Below are positions 1 to 10,400 of a DNA stretch of 64,000 nt, piece by piece; the first letter of the stretch is position 1, and each line of letters begins with the position of its first letter. This stretch comes from Allofournierella massiliensis (GTDB taxonomy: Bacteria; Bacillota; Clostridia; Oscillospirales; Ruminococcaceae), in the NCBI RefSeq assembly GCF_004345265.1, contig NZ_SLUM01000020.1, forward strand, positions 1 to 64,000, read 5' to 3'. Below the pieces are notes generated by a model, which was not told the DNA's origin, ran no database searches, and saw only the letters and a program-made list of their open reading frames with translations. The position numbers and the translations under genes are program-made.

Positions 1-55
1 ACCAGCATTTTTATCCCCCCACACTATTATACCGCTTTCTTTTCCTCAATACGAG

Positions 56-84
56 AAAAAGGCCACCTTTCGGTGACCTTTTTC
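56..84. terminator. bidirectional hairpin terminator
   Basis: A 7-bp stem (61-67 with 72-78, one G-T pair) is flanked by five A on the left and five T on the right, so it can end transcription in either direction. It lies downstream of the minus-strand HD-domain gene and could end that transcript, or a plus-strand one entering from the left edge. Confidence 0.6.
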
Positions 85-93
85 GACAGGCTG

Positions 94-127
94 AGGCAGG
101 TATCCCACTGGGATACCTGCCTTTTTC
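94..127 (+). terminator. strong hairpin terminator
   Basis: A perfect 13-bp stem (94-106 with 110-122) with a 3-base loop is followed by a run of five T on the plus strand. It probably ends a plus-strand gene lying left of the window; no complete plus-strand gene precedes it here. Confidence 0.7.
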
Positions 128-154
128 TGTATATTGAATCAGGAGAAAACGGGC

Positions 155-727
155 TCAGCCCTCCTTTGGGCCCAGGCCCAGGGCGTCCATCTGCCCGCGC
201 ATGCCCTGAATGCACAGGTCGATCACATCGCCCAGCTCCATGCCCAGCAGCTCGCAGCCCTGCCTGATCACCGCCCGGTCGATCTTGGCGGCGAACTTTT
301 TGTCCTTGAACTTTTTCTTCACGCTGGCCGCCTCCAGATCCGAAAGCCCGCCCGGCCGCATGCGGGCGGTGGCGCCGATCAGTCCAGTGAGCTCGTCCAC
401 CGTGAACAGGCTCTTTTCCATGGGTGTTTTGGGCTCCACATCGCTGCAAAGCCCCCAGCCGTGGGCCAGAATCGCCCGGATGCTCTCCTCATCCACCCCG
501 GCGGCGCGCAGCGGCTCCTCGGTGTGCTTTAAATGCTCTTCGGGGTACTGCTCGTAATCGTAGTCGTGCAGATAGCCCACCGCCTGCCAGTAGGCTTCGT
601 CCTCGCCAAAATGGCGGGCCATGGCCTCCATGGCGGCGCTCACGCCAATGGCGTGCTCGAACAGATGAGCCTCGGTGGTGGTGCTGTGCAGCAGCTCTTT
701 GGCGCGTTCCATCGTCAAACCTGCCAT
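155..727 (-). CDS. HD-domain hydrolase (uncharacterised)
   Basis: Protein of 190 aa with the HD phosphohydrolase pattern: H25, then the H54-D55 pair in YLHDYD, then a later His in ILAHGWG. HD proteins use bound metal to hydrolyse phosphoester bonds, often in nucleotides; the substrate here is unknown. The C-terminal part (GCELLGMELGDVIDLCIQGM) resembles the conserved tail of a family of short stand-alone HD proteins in Clostridia. The start at 727 was chosen because GAGGT lies about 8 bases upstream; a longer in-frame reading from 811 lacks a ribosome site. The gene is monocistronic, transcribed away from the ilvD leader, and ends close to the hairpin at 56-84. Confidence 0.8.
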   Translation of the reverse strand: MAGLTMERAKELLHSTTTEAHLFEHAIGVSAAMEAMARHFGEDEAYWQAVGYLHDYDYEQYPEEHLKHTEEPLRAAGVDEESIRAILAHGWGLCSDVEPKTPMEKSLFTVDELTGLIGATARMRPGGLSDLEAASVKKKFKDKKFAAKIDRAVIRQGCELLGMELGDVIDLCIQGMRGQMDALGLGPKEG

Positions 728-794
728 TTGAATCAACCTCGCTTCTCTTTTGCCGCACCGGCTTTCAGGGGCCGGGCGCGGTGCGTTTTTTGTT

Positions 795-822
795 ATTGTA
801 GCAAAAAACATGCCGGTTGCAA
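795..822 (-). promoter_or_regulatory. sigma-A-type promoter for the HD-domain gene
   Basis: On the minus strand TTGCAA (822-817) is separated by 16 bases from TACAAT (800-795), about 70 bases upstream of the HD-domain start codon. The 5' untranslated region between them can form a GC-rich hairpin (GCACCG with CGGTGC). Confidence 0.5.
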
Positions 823-892
823 AGTGCGAATTGCACGAATAAAAACATATAAATAAACGATGTTTTATTCAAAATGATACAGCCAAAACCGC

Positions 893-920
893 TTGACATC
901 TGCCCAAACGGTGCTATAAT
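893..920 (+). promoter_or_regulatory. sigma-A promoter of the T-box/ilvD operon
   Basis: A perfect TTGACA (893-898) and a perfect TATAAT (915-920) are spaced by 16 bases. Transcription should begin near 927, just upstream of stem I of the T-box leader. Confidence 0.85.
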
Positions 921-926
921 GGTCAC

Positions 927-1263
927 AACGATAATTCAATACACAAAAGCAATGAAGAGGAAAAGTACCCTGTGCACTGCGCCCAGAGAACTGCCGGTTG
1001 GTGCGAGGCAGCGCGATCAAGGCCGGGGGAACAATCACCTGTGAGCTGCCGCCTGAAAGGCCCTTCCGGGCACGAGTAAACGCGGACGGTTGGCAACCGT
1101 TATCCCGCCGTCTGGTTAAAACCGGTTTTTAAAATCGGGGAGTCCGGGCATGAGGTGGCTTCGCTGTATGGCGGGGCAACAAGAGTGGTACCGCAGAGAG
1201 CTTTCAAAAGCCTTTGTCTCTTGCATTCGAACAATTCGAGTGCAAAAGACAAAGGCTTTTTTT
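927..1263 (+). promoter_or_regulatory. T-box leader, probably tRNA-Ile specific
   Basis: The leader has the hallmarks of a tRNA-sensing T-box: AGTA at 964-967, a distal stem I hairpin (991-995 with 1007-1011), a GAACAATCACC specifier loop followed by TGAGCTG, the T-box sequence AAGAGTGGTACCGC at 1181-1194, and a long intrinsic terminator (about 1207-1260) followed by T residues. Aligned on the usual loop layout, the specifier codon is ATC (1034-1036), isoleucine. Uncharged tRNA-Ile should stabilise the antiterminator and allow readthrough into ilvD. This leader and its promoter account for the gene-free stretch 728-1292. Confidence 0.9.
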
Positions 1264-1292
1264 ATTTTCATCATAAAGGGGATTGCAAGACA

Positions 1293-2951
1293 ATGAGGAG
1301 CGACAACGTAAAACTGGGTGCCGAGCGCACCCCCAACCGCAGCCTGTTCTACGCGCTGGGCTACACCGATGAAGAGCTGGAACGCCCGCTCATCGGCGTG
1401 GTAAGCGCCTTCAGCGAGATCGTGCCCGGCCACTCCCATCTGGACAAATTGGCCCAGGCCGTGAAGGACGGCGTTCGCATGGCGGGTGGCACCCCGGTGC
1501 TGGTACCGGCCATCGGCGTGTGCGACGGCATCGCCATGGGCCACACCGGCATGAAGTACTCGCTGCCCAGCCGGGAGCTGATTGCGGACTCGGTGGAGAC
1601 CATGGCCATGGCCCATTGCTTCGACGGTCTGGTGCTGGTTCCCAACTGCGACAAGATCGTGCCCGGCATGCTGATGGCGGCGGCCCGGCTGAACATTCCC
1701 TCCATTGTGGTCAGCGGCGGCCCCATGCTGGCGGGTCGTCAGGGCCAGCGGAAGGTGAGCCTTTCCCAGATGTTCGAGGCGGTGGGCAGCTACAAGGCGG
1801 GCATGATCGACGATACCACGCTGGACGATTTCACCAAGAACACCTGCCCCGGCTGCGGCAGCTGCGCGGGCATGTACACCGCCAACAGCATGAACTGCCT
1901 GAGCGAGGCCATCGGCATGGCGCTGCCCGGCAACGGAACCATTCCGGCGGTCTACTCCGCCCGCACCCAGCTGGCAAAGCACGCGGGCATGCAGGTGATG
2001 AAGCTGGTGGAGCAGAACCTCTGCCCCCGGGATATCCTCACCCCCGCCGCCTTTGAAAACGCCCTGGCCACCGACATGGCCCTGGGCTGCAGCACCAACA
2101 GCGTGCTGCACCTGCTGGCCATCGCCAACGAAGCGGGCGTGCCCATGGATCTGGCCACCATCAACGCGGTCAGCGCCCGGGTGCCGAACCTGTGCCACCT
2201 GGCGCCGGCAGGCCCCACTCACATCGAGGATCTGTACGCCGCGGGCGGCGTGCAGGCGGTGATGAAACAGCTGGCGGACGCGGGCCTGCTCCACACAGAC
2301 CTGCCCACCGCCACCGGCAAGACCCTGGGCGAGAATCTGGTCGGGGCCGAAAACCGGGATACCAATGCCATCCGGCCCATGGATAAGCCCTACAGCACCA
2401 CCGGCGGCATCGCGGTGCTCTGGGGCAACATCGCAAAGGACGGCTGCGTGGTCAAGCGCAGCGCCGTTGCCCCCGAAATGCTGGTGCACGAAGGCCCGGC
2501 CCGGGTGTTCGACAGCGAGGACGAGGCCATTGCCTCCATTTACGCGGGCCAGATCAAACCCGGCGATGTGGTGGTCATCCGATACGAGGGCCCCAAGGGC
2601 GGCCCCGGCATGCGGGAGATGCTCAACCCCACCAGCGCGCTGGCCGGCATGAAGCTGGACAAGACCGTGGCCCTGATCACCGACGGCCGCTTCTCCGGCG
2701 CATCCCGGGGCGCATCCATCGGCCATGTGAGCCCGGAGGCCGCCCAGGGCGGCGAGATCTCCCTGATTGAGGAGGGCGACACCATTTCCATCGACATCCC
2801 CGCCGGTAAGGTGGGGCTGAAGGTGAGCGATGAGGAGCTGGAACGCCGCCGGGCAAACTGGCAGGCCCCCGCCCCCCGCATCACCACCGGCTGGCTGGGC
2901 CGCTATGCAAAGCTGGTGAGCAGCGCAAACACCGGCGCAGTGCTCAAATAA
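1293..2951 (+). CDS. ilvD: dihydroxy-acid dehydratase
   Basis: Protein of 552 aa, the usual IlvD length. It dehydrates 2,3-dihydroxy-isovalerate and 2,3-dihydroxy-3-methylvalerate to the 2-oxo acids that become valine, leucine and isoleucine. The Fe-S and Mg-site motifs are visible: VCDG (C77), NCDKIVPG (C119), [12 protein letters not shown] (C185, C188, C191), and the C-terminal [10 protein letters not shown] and [11 protein letters not shown]. The start at 1293 follows AAAGGGG by about 10 bases; the in-frame extension upstream runs through the T-box terminator and is not coding. Expression is under the isoleucine T-box. A BASS transporter gene follows after 49 bases with no terminator between, so the two are probably co-transcribed. 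Confidence 0.97.
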   Translation: MRSDNVKLGAERTPNRSLFYALGYTDEELERPLIGVVSAFSEIVPGHSHLDKLAQAVKDGVRMAGGTPVLVPAIGVCDGIAMGHTGMKYSLPSRELIADSVETMAMAHCFDGLVLVPNCDKIVPGMLMAAARLNIPSIVVSGGPMLAGRQGQRKVSLSQMFEAVGSYKAGMIDDTTLDDFTKNTCPGCGSCAGMYTANSMNCLSEAIGMALPGNGTIPAVYSARTQLAKHAGMQVMKLVEQNLCPRDILTPAAFENALATDMALGCSTNSVLHLLAIANEAGVPMDLATINAVSARVPNLCHLAPAGPTHIEDLYAAGGVQAVMKQLADAGLLHTDLPTATGKTLGENLVGAENRDTNAIRPMDKPYSTTGGIAVLWGNIAKDGCVVKRSAVAPEMLVHEGPARVFDSEDEAIASIYAGQIKPGDVVVIRYEGPKGGPGMREMLNPTSALAGMKLDKTVALITDGRFSGASRGASIGHVSPEAAQGGEISLIEEGDTISIDIPAGKVGLKVSDEELERRRANWQAPAPRITTGWLGRYAKLVSSANTGAVLK

Positions 2952-3000
2952 CGAAAACAAATCCTTGCGGAAGAAAATAAACAACAGGAGGAATCTGAAA

Positions 3001-4023
3001 ATGAATGCATTGAAAAAGGTAAGCAAGTTCGTGGGCCGGTACATGGCCTTCATCGTGGTGGCAGTGGCCGCCCTGGCCTTCTTTGTACCCCAGAGCTTTT
3101 TGTGGGTGGGCAAGGACTGGAACGTGGTAACCCGTCTGGTCACCGTGAACAACCTGCTGATGGTGGTTATGTTCGGCATGGGCCTGACCCTCAAGCTGGA
3201 TGACTTCAAGGTGGTGTTCACCCGCCCAAAGGACGTTCTGGTCGGCTGCGTGGCCCAGTTCGCGGTTATGCCCTTCCTGGCGTTCCTGCTCATCAAGCTG
3301 TTCAACCTGCCCCCCGAGCTGGCTGTGGGCGTGATGCTGGTGGGCACCTGCCCCGGCGGCACCTCCTCCAACGTGATGACCTTCCTGGCCAAGGGCGACG
3401 TTGCCCTGAGCGTTGGCATGACCGCCTGCTCCACCGTGCTGGCCCCCTTCATGACCCCCGCGCTGACCTACCTGTACCTGCGTGAGACCGTTTCTGTGGA
3501 TGCCATGAGCATGTTCGTGAGCATCGTGCAGGTGGTTGTGGTGCCCATCGCTCTGGGCTTTGTGGTCAACAAGTTCTTCGGCAAGTTCACTCAGGCTGCT
3601 GTGGAGGTTCTGCCTCTGGTGAGCGTGGCCGCCATCGTTACCATCGTGGGCGCCGTCGTTTCCGGCAACCAGGCCAAGCTCTTCGCCAACGGCCTGCTGA
3701 TCCTGGCCGTGGTCATGCTGCACAATGTTCTGGGCTACGCCTGCGGCTACGGCGTGGGCAAGCTGCTGGGCATGTCCGACCCCAAGTGCAACGCTCTGTC
3801 CATCGAGGTTGGCATGCAGAACAGCGGTCTGGCCACCAGCCTGGCCGGCACCGTGTTCCCGGATCTGGCTCTGGCCACTGTTCCCGGCGCGCTGTTCAGC
3901 GTATGGCACAACATCTCCGGCTCCATCGTGGCCAACCTGATGGCCGCTGCCGCCGAGAAGAAGGCTCAGAAGGCGCAGCAGGCTGCTGCCCCCGCACAGG
4001 AGGCTGCCACCGCTACTGCCTGA
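3001..4023 (+). CDS. BASS-family sodium-dependent transporter
   Basis: Membrane protein of 340 aa with about nine or ten hydrophobic segments and typical bile acid:sodium symporter family motifs, including GTCPGGTSSNVMTFLAKGD (about residues 115-133) and EVGMQNSGLA near residue 270. Members import organic anions with sodium; bacterial ones include pantothenate and ketopantoate carriers as well as bile acid carriers. AGGAGG at 2986-2991 sets the start. It is the second gene of the isoleucine T-box operon, so a 2-oxo acid or pantoate-type substrate linked to the IlvD products is more plausible than bile acid, but this is inference. The last 25 residues are Ala/Gln/Lys-rich and look like a disordered cytoplasmic tail. 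Confidence 0.85.
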   Translation: MNALKKVSKFVGRYMAFIVVAVAALAFFVPQSFLWVGKDWNVVTRLVTVNNLLMVVMFGMGLTLKLDDFKVVFTRPKDVLVGCVAQFAVMPFLAFLLIKLFNLPPELAVGVMLVGTCPGGTSSNVMTFLAKGDVALSVGMTACSTVLAPFMTPALTYLYLRETVSVDAMSMFVSIVQVVVVPIALGFVVNKFFGKFTQAAVEVLPLVSVAAIVTIVGAVVSGNQAKLFANGLLILAVVMLHNVLGYACGYGVGKLLGMSDPKCNALSIEVGMQNSGLATSLAGTVFPDLALATVPGALFSVWHNISGSIVANLMAAAAEKKAQKAQQAAAPAQEAATATA

Positions 4024-4040
4024 TTTTTGAAAATGCTCCA

Positions 4041-4076
4041 AAGCGGGCGCTCAGTGATATGAGCGCCCGCTTTTTT
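4041..4076 (+). terminator. intrinsic terminator of the ilvD operon
   Basis: A perfect 13-bp stem (4041-4053 with 4060-4072), 6-base loop and six T residues, 17 bases after the BASS stop codon. Confidence 0.9.
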
Positions 4077-4080
4077 CTGT

Positions 4081-4110
4081 TTGCGGCAGGGATTTCAAAT
4101 ATGCTATAAT
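4081..4110 (+). promoter_or_regulatory. probable promoter of addB-addA
   Basis: TTGCGG (4081-4086) and a perfect TATAAT (4105-4110) are spaced by 18 bases, 50 bases before the addB start codon and just after the preceding terminator. Confidence 0.6.
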
Positions 4111-4159
4111 AATAAGATACAAATCCATAAAAGGGAAAAAGGAAAAGGAGGGGGCCGCC

Positions 4160-7100
4160 ATGCTGCATCTTGTGCTGGGTGTTTCGGGCAGCGGCAAGTC
4201 CGGTCATTTGCTGCAAACCATCCGGGAGCGGGCGCTGGCGGGGGAGAAGAGCGTGCTCATCGTGCCCGAGCAGTTCACCTCCTCCACCGAGGGCCGGCTG
4301 TATCAGCTGCTGGGAGACGAGCTGTCCGGCTATGTGACCAGCTACAGCTTCACCAGCCTGGCCGAGGATATTTTGCAGGCCTACGGCGGCGCGGCGGTGC
4401 GCACCCTCACCGATGCGGGCCGGGCGGTGCTGGTGCGCCGGGCGCTGCAGTCCATGGGGCCGAATCTGGTGTATTACAGCCGGCACCGGCGCAGCGCGGC
4501 CTTCTGCGAAAAGTGCGCCGAAACGCTGGATGAATTCAAAAGTGCCGGCCTTTCGCCCCAACAGCTGGAGCAGCTGGCCAAAAACACCAGCCACAGCAGC
4601 CGCAAGCTGGGCGAGCTGGCGGGAATCTATGCCGCCTATCAGGCGCTGCTGGAGGGCTCCGCCATGGACCCGGGCGACCGGGTGCTGGCGGCGGCAAGGG
4701 CGTTGCAGCCGGAATTCTTTGCGGGCCGGGCGGTGTTCATCGACGAGTTCGATACCTTCAACGCCCCCAAGCGCCGCCTGCTGGAAGCCATGCTCACCAT
4801 GGCCGGAGATGTGACCGTGGCCCTTTGCTGCGACGGAATGGAGGATTATGAAGGTGGCCTGGGCCTGTTCAGCGGCGCCAAGCAGATGGCCGCGGCCCTG
4901 CGCCAGCTGGCCCGCAAGAACAGCGTGCCGGTGGCCGCGCCGCTGGTGCTGGATACCGACTGGCGCCACAGCGACGCGCCGGATCTTGCCCGGCTGAACC
5001 GGCTGATGGCCGGAAGTCTGGAGGACCCGGCCCCCGCCGACGAGCACCAGCTCACCCTGTGGCAGGCCCCCACCCGGGCGGACGAGGCAAAGCAGGTGGC
5101 GGCGGCCATTCAGGCCCTTGCCCGGCAGGGGGTACCCTACGGCAAGATGGCCGTCATCTGCCGGGACAGTGAAAATTATCTGACCCCCATCCGGTACGAG
5201 TTCCGGCTGGCGGGCATCCCGCTTTTCTGCGATGAGGCCACCACCGCCGAGCACGCCGCCCCGGTGCGGCTGGTACGGGCGCTGCTGGCTTTGCTGCGCC
5301 GCGGCCTTTGCACCGAGAACCTGCTGGCCGTGGCCAAAACCGGCCTGACCGGGCTCAGCGAGGAACAGCTCTGTGCGCTGGAAAACTACGCCTATACCTG
5401 GCAGCTGACCGCCGCCCAGTGGCGGCAGCCCTTCACCCTGTCGCCTGCCGGATTCGGGGCCAATACCCTTTCGGAAAAGGCGAAGGAAGAACAGGAAAAG
5501 CAGCTGGCTCTGGCGGAAGAAGGCCGGGCTTTTCTGGTGGACAAGCTGGACGGCTTTGCCGCCCGATGCAAGGAGCTTTCCGCCGCCGAAGTCTGCGCCG
5601 CATTATATAAAAGGATGCAGGCGCTGGGCGGCGAGGAGAAAATGGGCGAGCTGTGCGCCGAACTGAAGGCCACCGAGGGCATCCCCGCCGCCGCCGAAGC
5701 GGTGCGGGTGTGGAATCTGACAGCGGATCTGCTCAATCAGATGGCGCTGCTTCTGGGCGACGAGGTTCTGCCCGCCGCCGAGCTGGCCGATCTGTTCGAG
5801 CTGCTGGTGCGCAGCACCGATCTGGGTCACATTCCCCAGACGCTGGATCAGGTGATCTTTACCACCGCCGGCCGCATGCGGCTGGATAACCCGGACTGGT
5901 GCTTTGTGCTGGGGCTGGCCGAGGGCGAGTTCCCCAAGGCCCCCGGCGACAAGGGCCTGCTCACCCACGCCGAGCGGGAAAGCCTGATGCGGCAGGGCGT
6001 GGAAATGCCGGACTGCTTCGAGAACCGGGCCATCCGGGAGCAGGTGTGCTTTTACAAGGCGCTCACCGCCCCGGCCAAAGGGCTGTGGCTCAGCTGGGCG
6101 GCGGGCAGCGCCGCCATGCCGGTGACCAGCGCCCTTGCGCCGGTGATCGAGTGCTTTTCGCCCAAAGAGCCCCGGATGGAGCGGGCGGATCTTGCCGCCA
6201 CTCCGGCCATGGCGCTGGACCTGCTGGGCCAGAGCTGGAACGCGGAAAGCGGTGAGACCGCGGCTCTGTTCCGTGCGCTGGAGGAATACCGTGCACAGCC
6301 GGAGGAGCAGCCGGGCAGGCTGCTGAACCCGGTGAAGCGGGCGGCGGGGGGCGAGCCCTTCGCGGTGCACAACACCGCCGCCATGAAGCAGCTGCTGGGC
6401 CGGGATCTCTGGCTCACCCCCAGCCGGATGGAGCGGTATTATTCCTGCCCCTTTGCCTATTTTCTGGAATATGTGCTGGGAGCAAAGCCCCGCAAACAGG
6501 CGGCCCTCACCGCCGACCAGAGCGGCAATCTGGTACACTACATTCTGGAGCAGGCGCTGCGCCGGGCGGGCGAGGGCTTTGTGGATCTGAGCGAGGAGCA
6601 GGTGAAGGCCCTGGCCGCCGCCATTGCGGAGGAATATGTGCAGGAGAACATGCCCGGGCAGGCCCGGCGCTTTGCCTATCTGGTGGAGCGGCTGAAAAAG
6701 AGCGCCGCCAACCTTCTTTTATACATTCAGGCGGAGCAGCGGCAGGGCAGTTTCGTGCCGGTGGCCTTTGAAAAGGGCATCGGTACCAGCGCGGAGGATG
6801 TGCCCCCGGTGGTGCTCACCACCTCCGGCGGCGAAACCGTGCGCATGGTGGGCAAGATCGACCGGGTGGATGCCTTTGAGAAAAACGGAAACACCTGGCT
6901 GCGGGTGGTGGACTACAAGACCGGCAGCAAGGAGTTCCTGCTGGAGGATGTGAAAAACGGCCTGAACTGCCAGATGCTGGTGTATCTGTTCACCCTCACC
7001 CGCACCGGTGGGCAGCAGTTCGCGGCCCCGGCCCCGGCGGGCGTACTTTATCTGATGGCCGACCCGGCCCCCACCCGGGGCAGCCGCCAGCAGGCGGCCA

Positions 7101-7414
7101 AGGGGCTGGAATACCGGGTGGAGGGCCTTGTGGCGGACGAATATGCCGTCATCGACGCCATGGACAGCGAACGCAAGGGCCTGTTCGTGCCCTTCAAATT
7201 CGACAAGGACGGCACCCCAAAGCCCGGCCCGGCGCTGGCCAGCCTGGAAACGCTGGGCCAGCTGCAGCAGGAGCTGGACGGCCTTGTGGTTCAGATGGCC
7301 GAGCGGCTCTATGCCGGGCAGGTGGCCGCCGAGCCGCTGGCCCACGGAAAACGAAAAGAAACCAACTGCAAATATTGTGACTACCGCAGCGTCTGCGGCC
7401 ACGAGGACGAGTGA
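4160..7414 (+). CDS. addB: ATP-dependent helicase/deoxyribonuclease subunit B
   Basis: Protein of 1084 aa, close to the usual AddB length. AddB pairs with AddA in the Firmicute counterpart of RecBCD, which processes double-strand breaks for recombination. The N-terminus has a Walker A site, GVSGSGKS (7-14). The C-terminus has a RecB-type nuclease motif, VVDYKTGS (D918, K920), framed by the four cysteines of the AddB 4Fe-4S staple: C763 in YYSCPFAYF, then C1070, C1073 and C1079 in CKYCDYRSVC. AAAGGAGG lies about 9 bases before the ATG. addA starts 18 bases after the stop codon. Confidence 0.96.
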   Translation: MLHLVLGVSGSGKSGHLLQTIRERALAGEKSVLIVPEQFTSSTEGRLYQLLGDELSGYVTSYSFTSLAEDILQAYGGAAVRTLTDAGRAVLVRRALQSMGPNLVYYSRHRRSAAFCEKCAETLDEFKSAGLSPQQLEQLAKNTSHSSRKLGELAGIYAAYQALLEGSAMDPGDRVLAAARALQPEFFAGRAVFIDEFDTFNAPKRRLLEAMLTMAGDVTVALCCDGMEDYEGGLGLFSGAKQMAAALRQLARKNSVPVAAPLVLDTDWRHSDAPDLARLNRLMAGSLEDPAPADEHQLTLWQAPTRADEAKQVAAAIQALARQGVPYGKMAVICRDSENYLTPIRYEFRLAGIPLFCDEATTAEHAAPVRLVRALLALLRRGLCTENLLAVAKTGLTGLSEEQLCALENYAYTWQLTAAQWRQPFTLSPAGFGANTLSEKAKEEQEKQLALAEEGRAFLVDKLDGFAARCKELSAAEVCAALYKRMQALGGEEKMGELCAELKATEGIPAAAEAVRVWNLTADLLNQMALLLGDEVLPAAELADLFELLVRSTDLGHIPQTLDQVIFTTAGRMRLDNPDWCFVLGLAEGEFPKAPGDKGLLTHAERESLMRQGVEMPDCFENRAIREQVCFYKALTAPAKGLWLSWAAGSAAMPVTSALAPVIECFSPKEPRMERADLAATPAMALDLLGQSWNAESGETAALFRALEEYRAQPEEQPGRLLNPVKRAAGGEPFAVHNTAAMKQLLGRDLWLTPSRMERYYSCPFAYFLEYVLGAKPRKQAALTADQSGNLVHYILEQALRRAGEGFVDLSEEQVKALAAAIAEEYVQENMPGQARRFAYLVERLKKSAANLLLYIQAEQRQGSFVPVAFEKGIGTSAEDVPPVVLTTSGGETVRMVGKIDRVDAFEKNGNTWLRVVDYKTGSKEFLLEDVKNGLNCQMLVYLFTLTRTGGQQFAAPAPAGVLYLMADPAPTRGSRQQAAKGLEYRVEGLVADEYAVIDAMDSERKGLFVPFKFDKDGTPKPGPALASLETLGQLQQELDGLVVQMAERLYAGQVAAEPLAHGKRKETNCKYCDYRSVCGHEDE

Positions 7415-7431
7415 AAGGAGGGCCGGCACCC

Positions 7432-10400
7432 ATGGCAACCATCAAATTTACCCCCCAGCAAAGCCGGGCCATCGACCACTCGGGCAGTGCGCTGCTGGTC
7501 AGCGCCGCCGCGGGCAGCGGCAAAACCGCCGTGCTGGTGGAACGGGCGGTGCGCATCCTCTGCCGGGAAGAGGATCCGGTGGACGCGGATCGGCTGCTCA
7601 TCGTCACCTTCACCCGGGCGGCGGCGGCCAGCCTGCGGGCAAAGCTGGCCCAGCGCCTTTCGGCCGAGCTGGCAAAACGCCCCGGCTCGGGCCATCTGCG
7701 CCGCCAGCGGATGCTCTTGCAGCGTGCGCCCATCTGCACCATTGATTCCTACTGCCTGCAGCTTCTGAAAACCCATTTCAGCGCGCTGGACATCCCGGCG
7801 GACTTCACCACCGCCGACGGCCCCCAGCTGGCCCAGCTGCGCCGTCAGGCACTGGCGGACGCGCTGGAAAACGCCTACAACGACCCGGACTTCTGCGCCT
7901 TTGCGGATCTGTACGGCAAGGGCCGCAGCGATGCCATGGCCAGCCGGGTGGTGGAGCAGCTGCACGACTTTTTGAGCAGCATGCCCCGGCCGGAAAAGGT
8001 GCTGGAAGCCTTCTGCGCCCAGTGGGAGGAGGACGCCCCGCTGGACGAGACCCGCTGGGGCCAGACGCTGCGCACCGAAGCCCGGCGGGCGGCCCTCTGC
8101 GCCCGGGAGCTGGCGGCGCAGAATCTGGAGGATCTGGAAAACGACCCGGCCATCGACGAGGCCTACCGCCCGGCGCTGGAATCGGACGAGGCGGCGGTGG
8201 ATGCGCTGCTGGACGCCATCGACGCCCAGCCCTGGAACGCCATGTGCGAGGCCAGCCGGGCGCTGAGCTACGCCCGCCTGAAGGCGGTGCGGGGCCATTC
8301 CAGCGAGACCATGACCCGCATCAAGGAGCGGCGGGATCTATTGAAAGACACGCTCAAGCGCCTGCAGGAAACGATCTTTCTGTGCAGTGAGGAGGAGTTT
8401 TTGCAGGATCGGCGCACTGCCGCCCCGCTGGTGCGGGCGCTGGTACGGGCCGAGCGGGAATTCAACCAGCGGTTCTATCAGGCCAAGCTGGAAGAAAAAA
8501 TGCTGGAATTCAGCGACGTGGAGCAGCTGGCCCTGCAGCTTTTGCAAAACGAGGACGGCACCCCCACCCCGCTGGCGGCCCAGCTGAGCGAGGAGTTCTA
8601 TCAGGTGATGGTGGACGAATATCAGGACACCAACGCCTTGCAGGATACCCTCTATCACTGTCTGGCAAAGCCGGATGGCTCCAACCTGTTTTTCGTGGGC
8701 GATTTGAAACAGAGTATCTATCGCTTCCGGCAGGCGGATCCCACCATCTTTCAACAGAAGCTGGACCGGTTTGTGGAATACGGCCAGCCCGGCCCCCAGA
8801 AGCTGTTTCTGGACGCCAACTTCCGCAGTGCGCCGGGGGTGATCGGCGGAGTAAACGCCATCTTCACGCCTTTGATGAGCCGCAAGCTGGGCGGCGTGGA
8901 CTACGGCCCCGGCGAACGGCTGGTGCCCGGCCTTGGCGAATTGGAAAACTACGGCGGCTACGCGGGCGACTGCGAGTTCCGTCTGGTGCAGAGCGAGCGC
9001 CCGGCAGGGGACGCGGAGTACATTGCCCGGCGCATCCGCCAGCTGATGGATCCGGCCAGCGGCTTTACCGTGCGGGGCGAGACCGGCCCCCGGCCGCCCC
9101 GGTATGAGGATTTCTGCATCCTGCTGCGCAGCCGGGGCGTCTTCGCGGATTACGCCGCCCGGCTGGAAAGTGAAGGCATCCCGGTGTATGTGGATCGGGC
9201 GGAAAACCTGCTGGACGCGCCGGAGATCCGCCCGGTGGCAAGCCTGCTGCGGGTGCTGGACAACCCCGCGCAGGACGTGCATCTGGCGGCGGTGATGCTC
9301 AGCGGCATGGGCGGCTTTACCCCGGATGATCTGGTGGCTCTGCGCCTTGGCCGCAAAAACGGCAGTTTTTACGGCGCGGTGATGGCAAGCGAGGACGAAA
9401 AGGTGAAGGCCTTCGGCCAGTGGCTGCGCACCCTGCGCCAGCTCAGCCAGACCATGCCGGTGGATCGGCTGATGGAGGAAATATTCGCCCGCACCGGCTG
9501 CCTTGCCGCCGCGGGCGCCATGCCGGACGGCAGCGCCCGGCGGGAGAATCTGCGCCAGTTTGCCGCCTTTGCGGCAGGCTGCGGCGGCCACGGCCTTGCC
9601 GGTGTGGTGCGCGCCATGGACGCGGCCCTGGCCGGTGAGGGCGTGCCCGGCCCGGAGCAGGGCCAGAGCCGCCCCGGCTGCGTGACCATCATGACGGTGC
9701 ACCGCTCCAAGGGGCTGGAATTCCCGGTGGTGTTTGCCGCCGATCTGGGACGGGAGTTCAATAAGGAAGATCTGCGGGCCGCAGCGGTGTTCCATCCGCA
9801 GCTGGGCATCGGGCTCACTCTGCGGGCAGGGCAGGGGGGCACCTACGTCACCGCTCCCTACCGGGCGGTGCAGTCCGCCCTGGCGCAGGAGGGCCTGAGT
9901 GAGGAGATGCGGGTGCTGTATGTGGCGTTCACCCGTGCGCGGGACAAGCTGGTCATGACCATGCCCACCAAGAACGCCCTGAAGCTGGCCCAGAAGATGG
10001 CTCTGCGCATCTTTTCCGGCGCGCCGGAGCCCTATCTTCTGGAGCACTGCGGCAGCCGGGGCGAGTGGGTGATGCAGGCTGTTATGGCCCACCCGCAGGC
10101 CCAGAGCTTCTGCCGCCAGCTGGAGGTGGAGGTCATGCCGCAGCCGCTGGCAAGCGAACGGGAACTGGCCGACCGGTTCACCGTGAGCCTGGAGGCGGAC
10201 GAGGTGTCCGAACCCGCCTCTGCCTGCCCGGTGCATCTGCCCGAAGCTGCGCCGGACGAGGCGCTGGCCCGCGCTTTGCGGGAGCATTTTGCCTGGCAAT
10301 ACCCGAACGAGGCGCTTACCCGGGTGCCCGCCAAGGTCAGCGTGACCGCCCTCACCCACGAGGCAGCGGAGCCCACGCTGGAACGGCCCGGCTTCCTTTA

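Noticed and set aside
155-811. Longer version of the HD-domain protein starting at 811.
   Set aside because: The extra 28 residues run through the GC hairpin and promoter region, and a good ribosome site supports the start at 727.
1116-3452. Long minus-strand open frame opposite ilvD and the BASS gene, and similar long antisense frames opposite addA (8338-10749), smc (24355-26925), leuS (33060-35657) and the GT array (53982-57203).
   Set aside because: Their translations are low-complexity, rich in His, Gly, Ala and Gln, without domains, and each lies opposite a gene with clear family motifs. They are expected from high-GC codon bias.
3001-4023. BASS-family protein as a bile acid transporter.
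   Set aside because: The family is broad and the isoleucine T-box context points to oxo-acid metabolism; nothing links it to bile acids.
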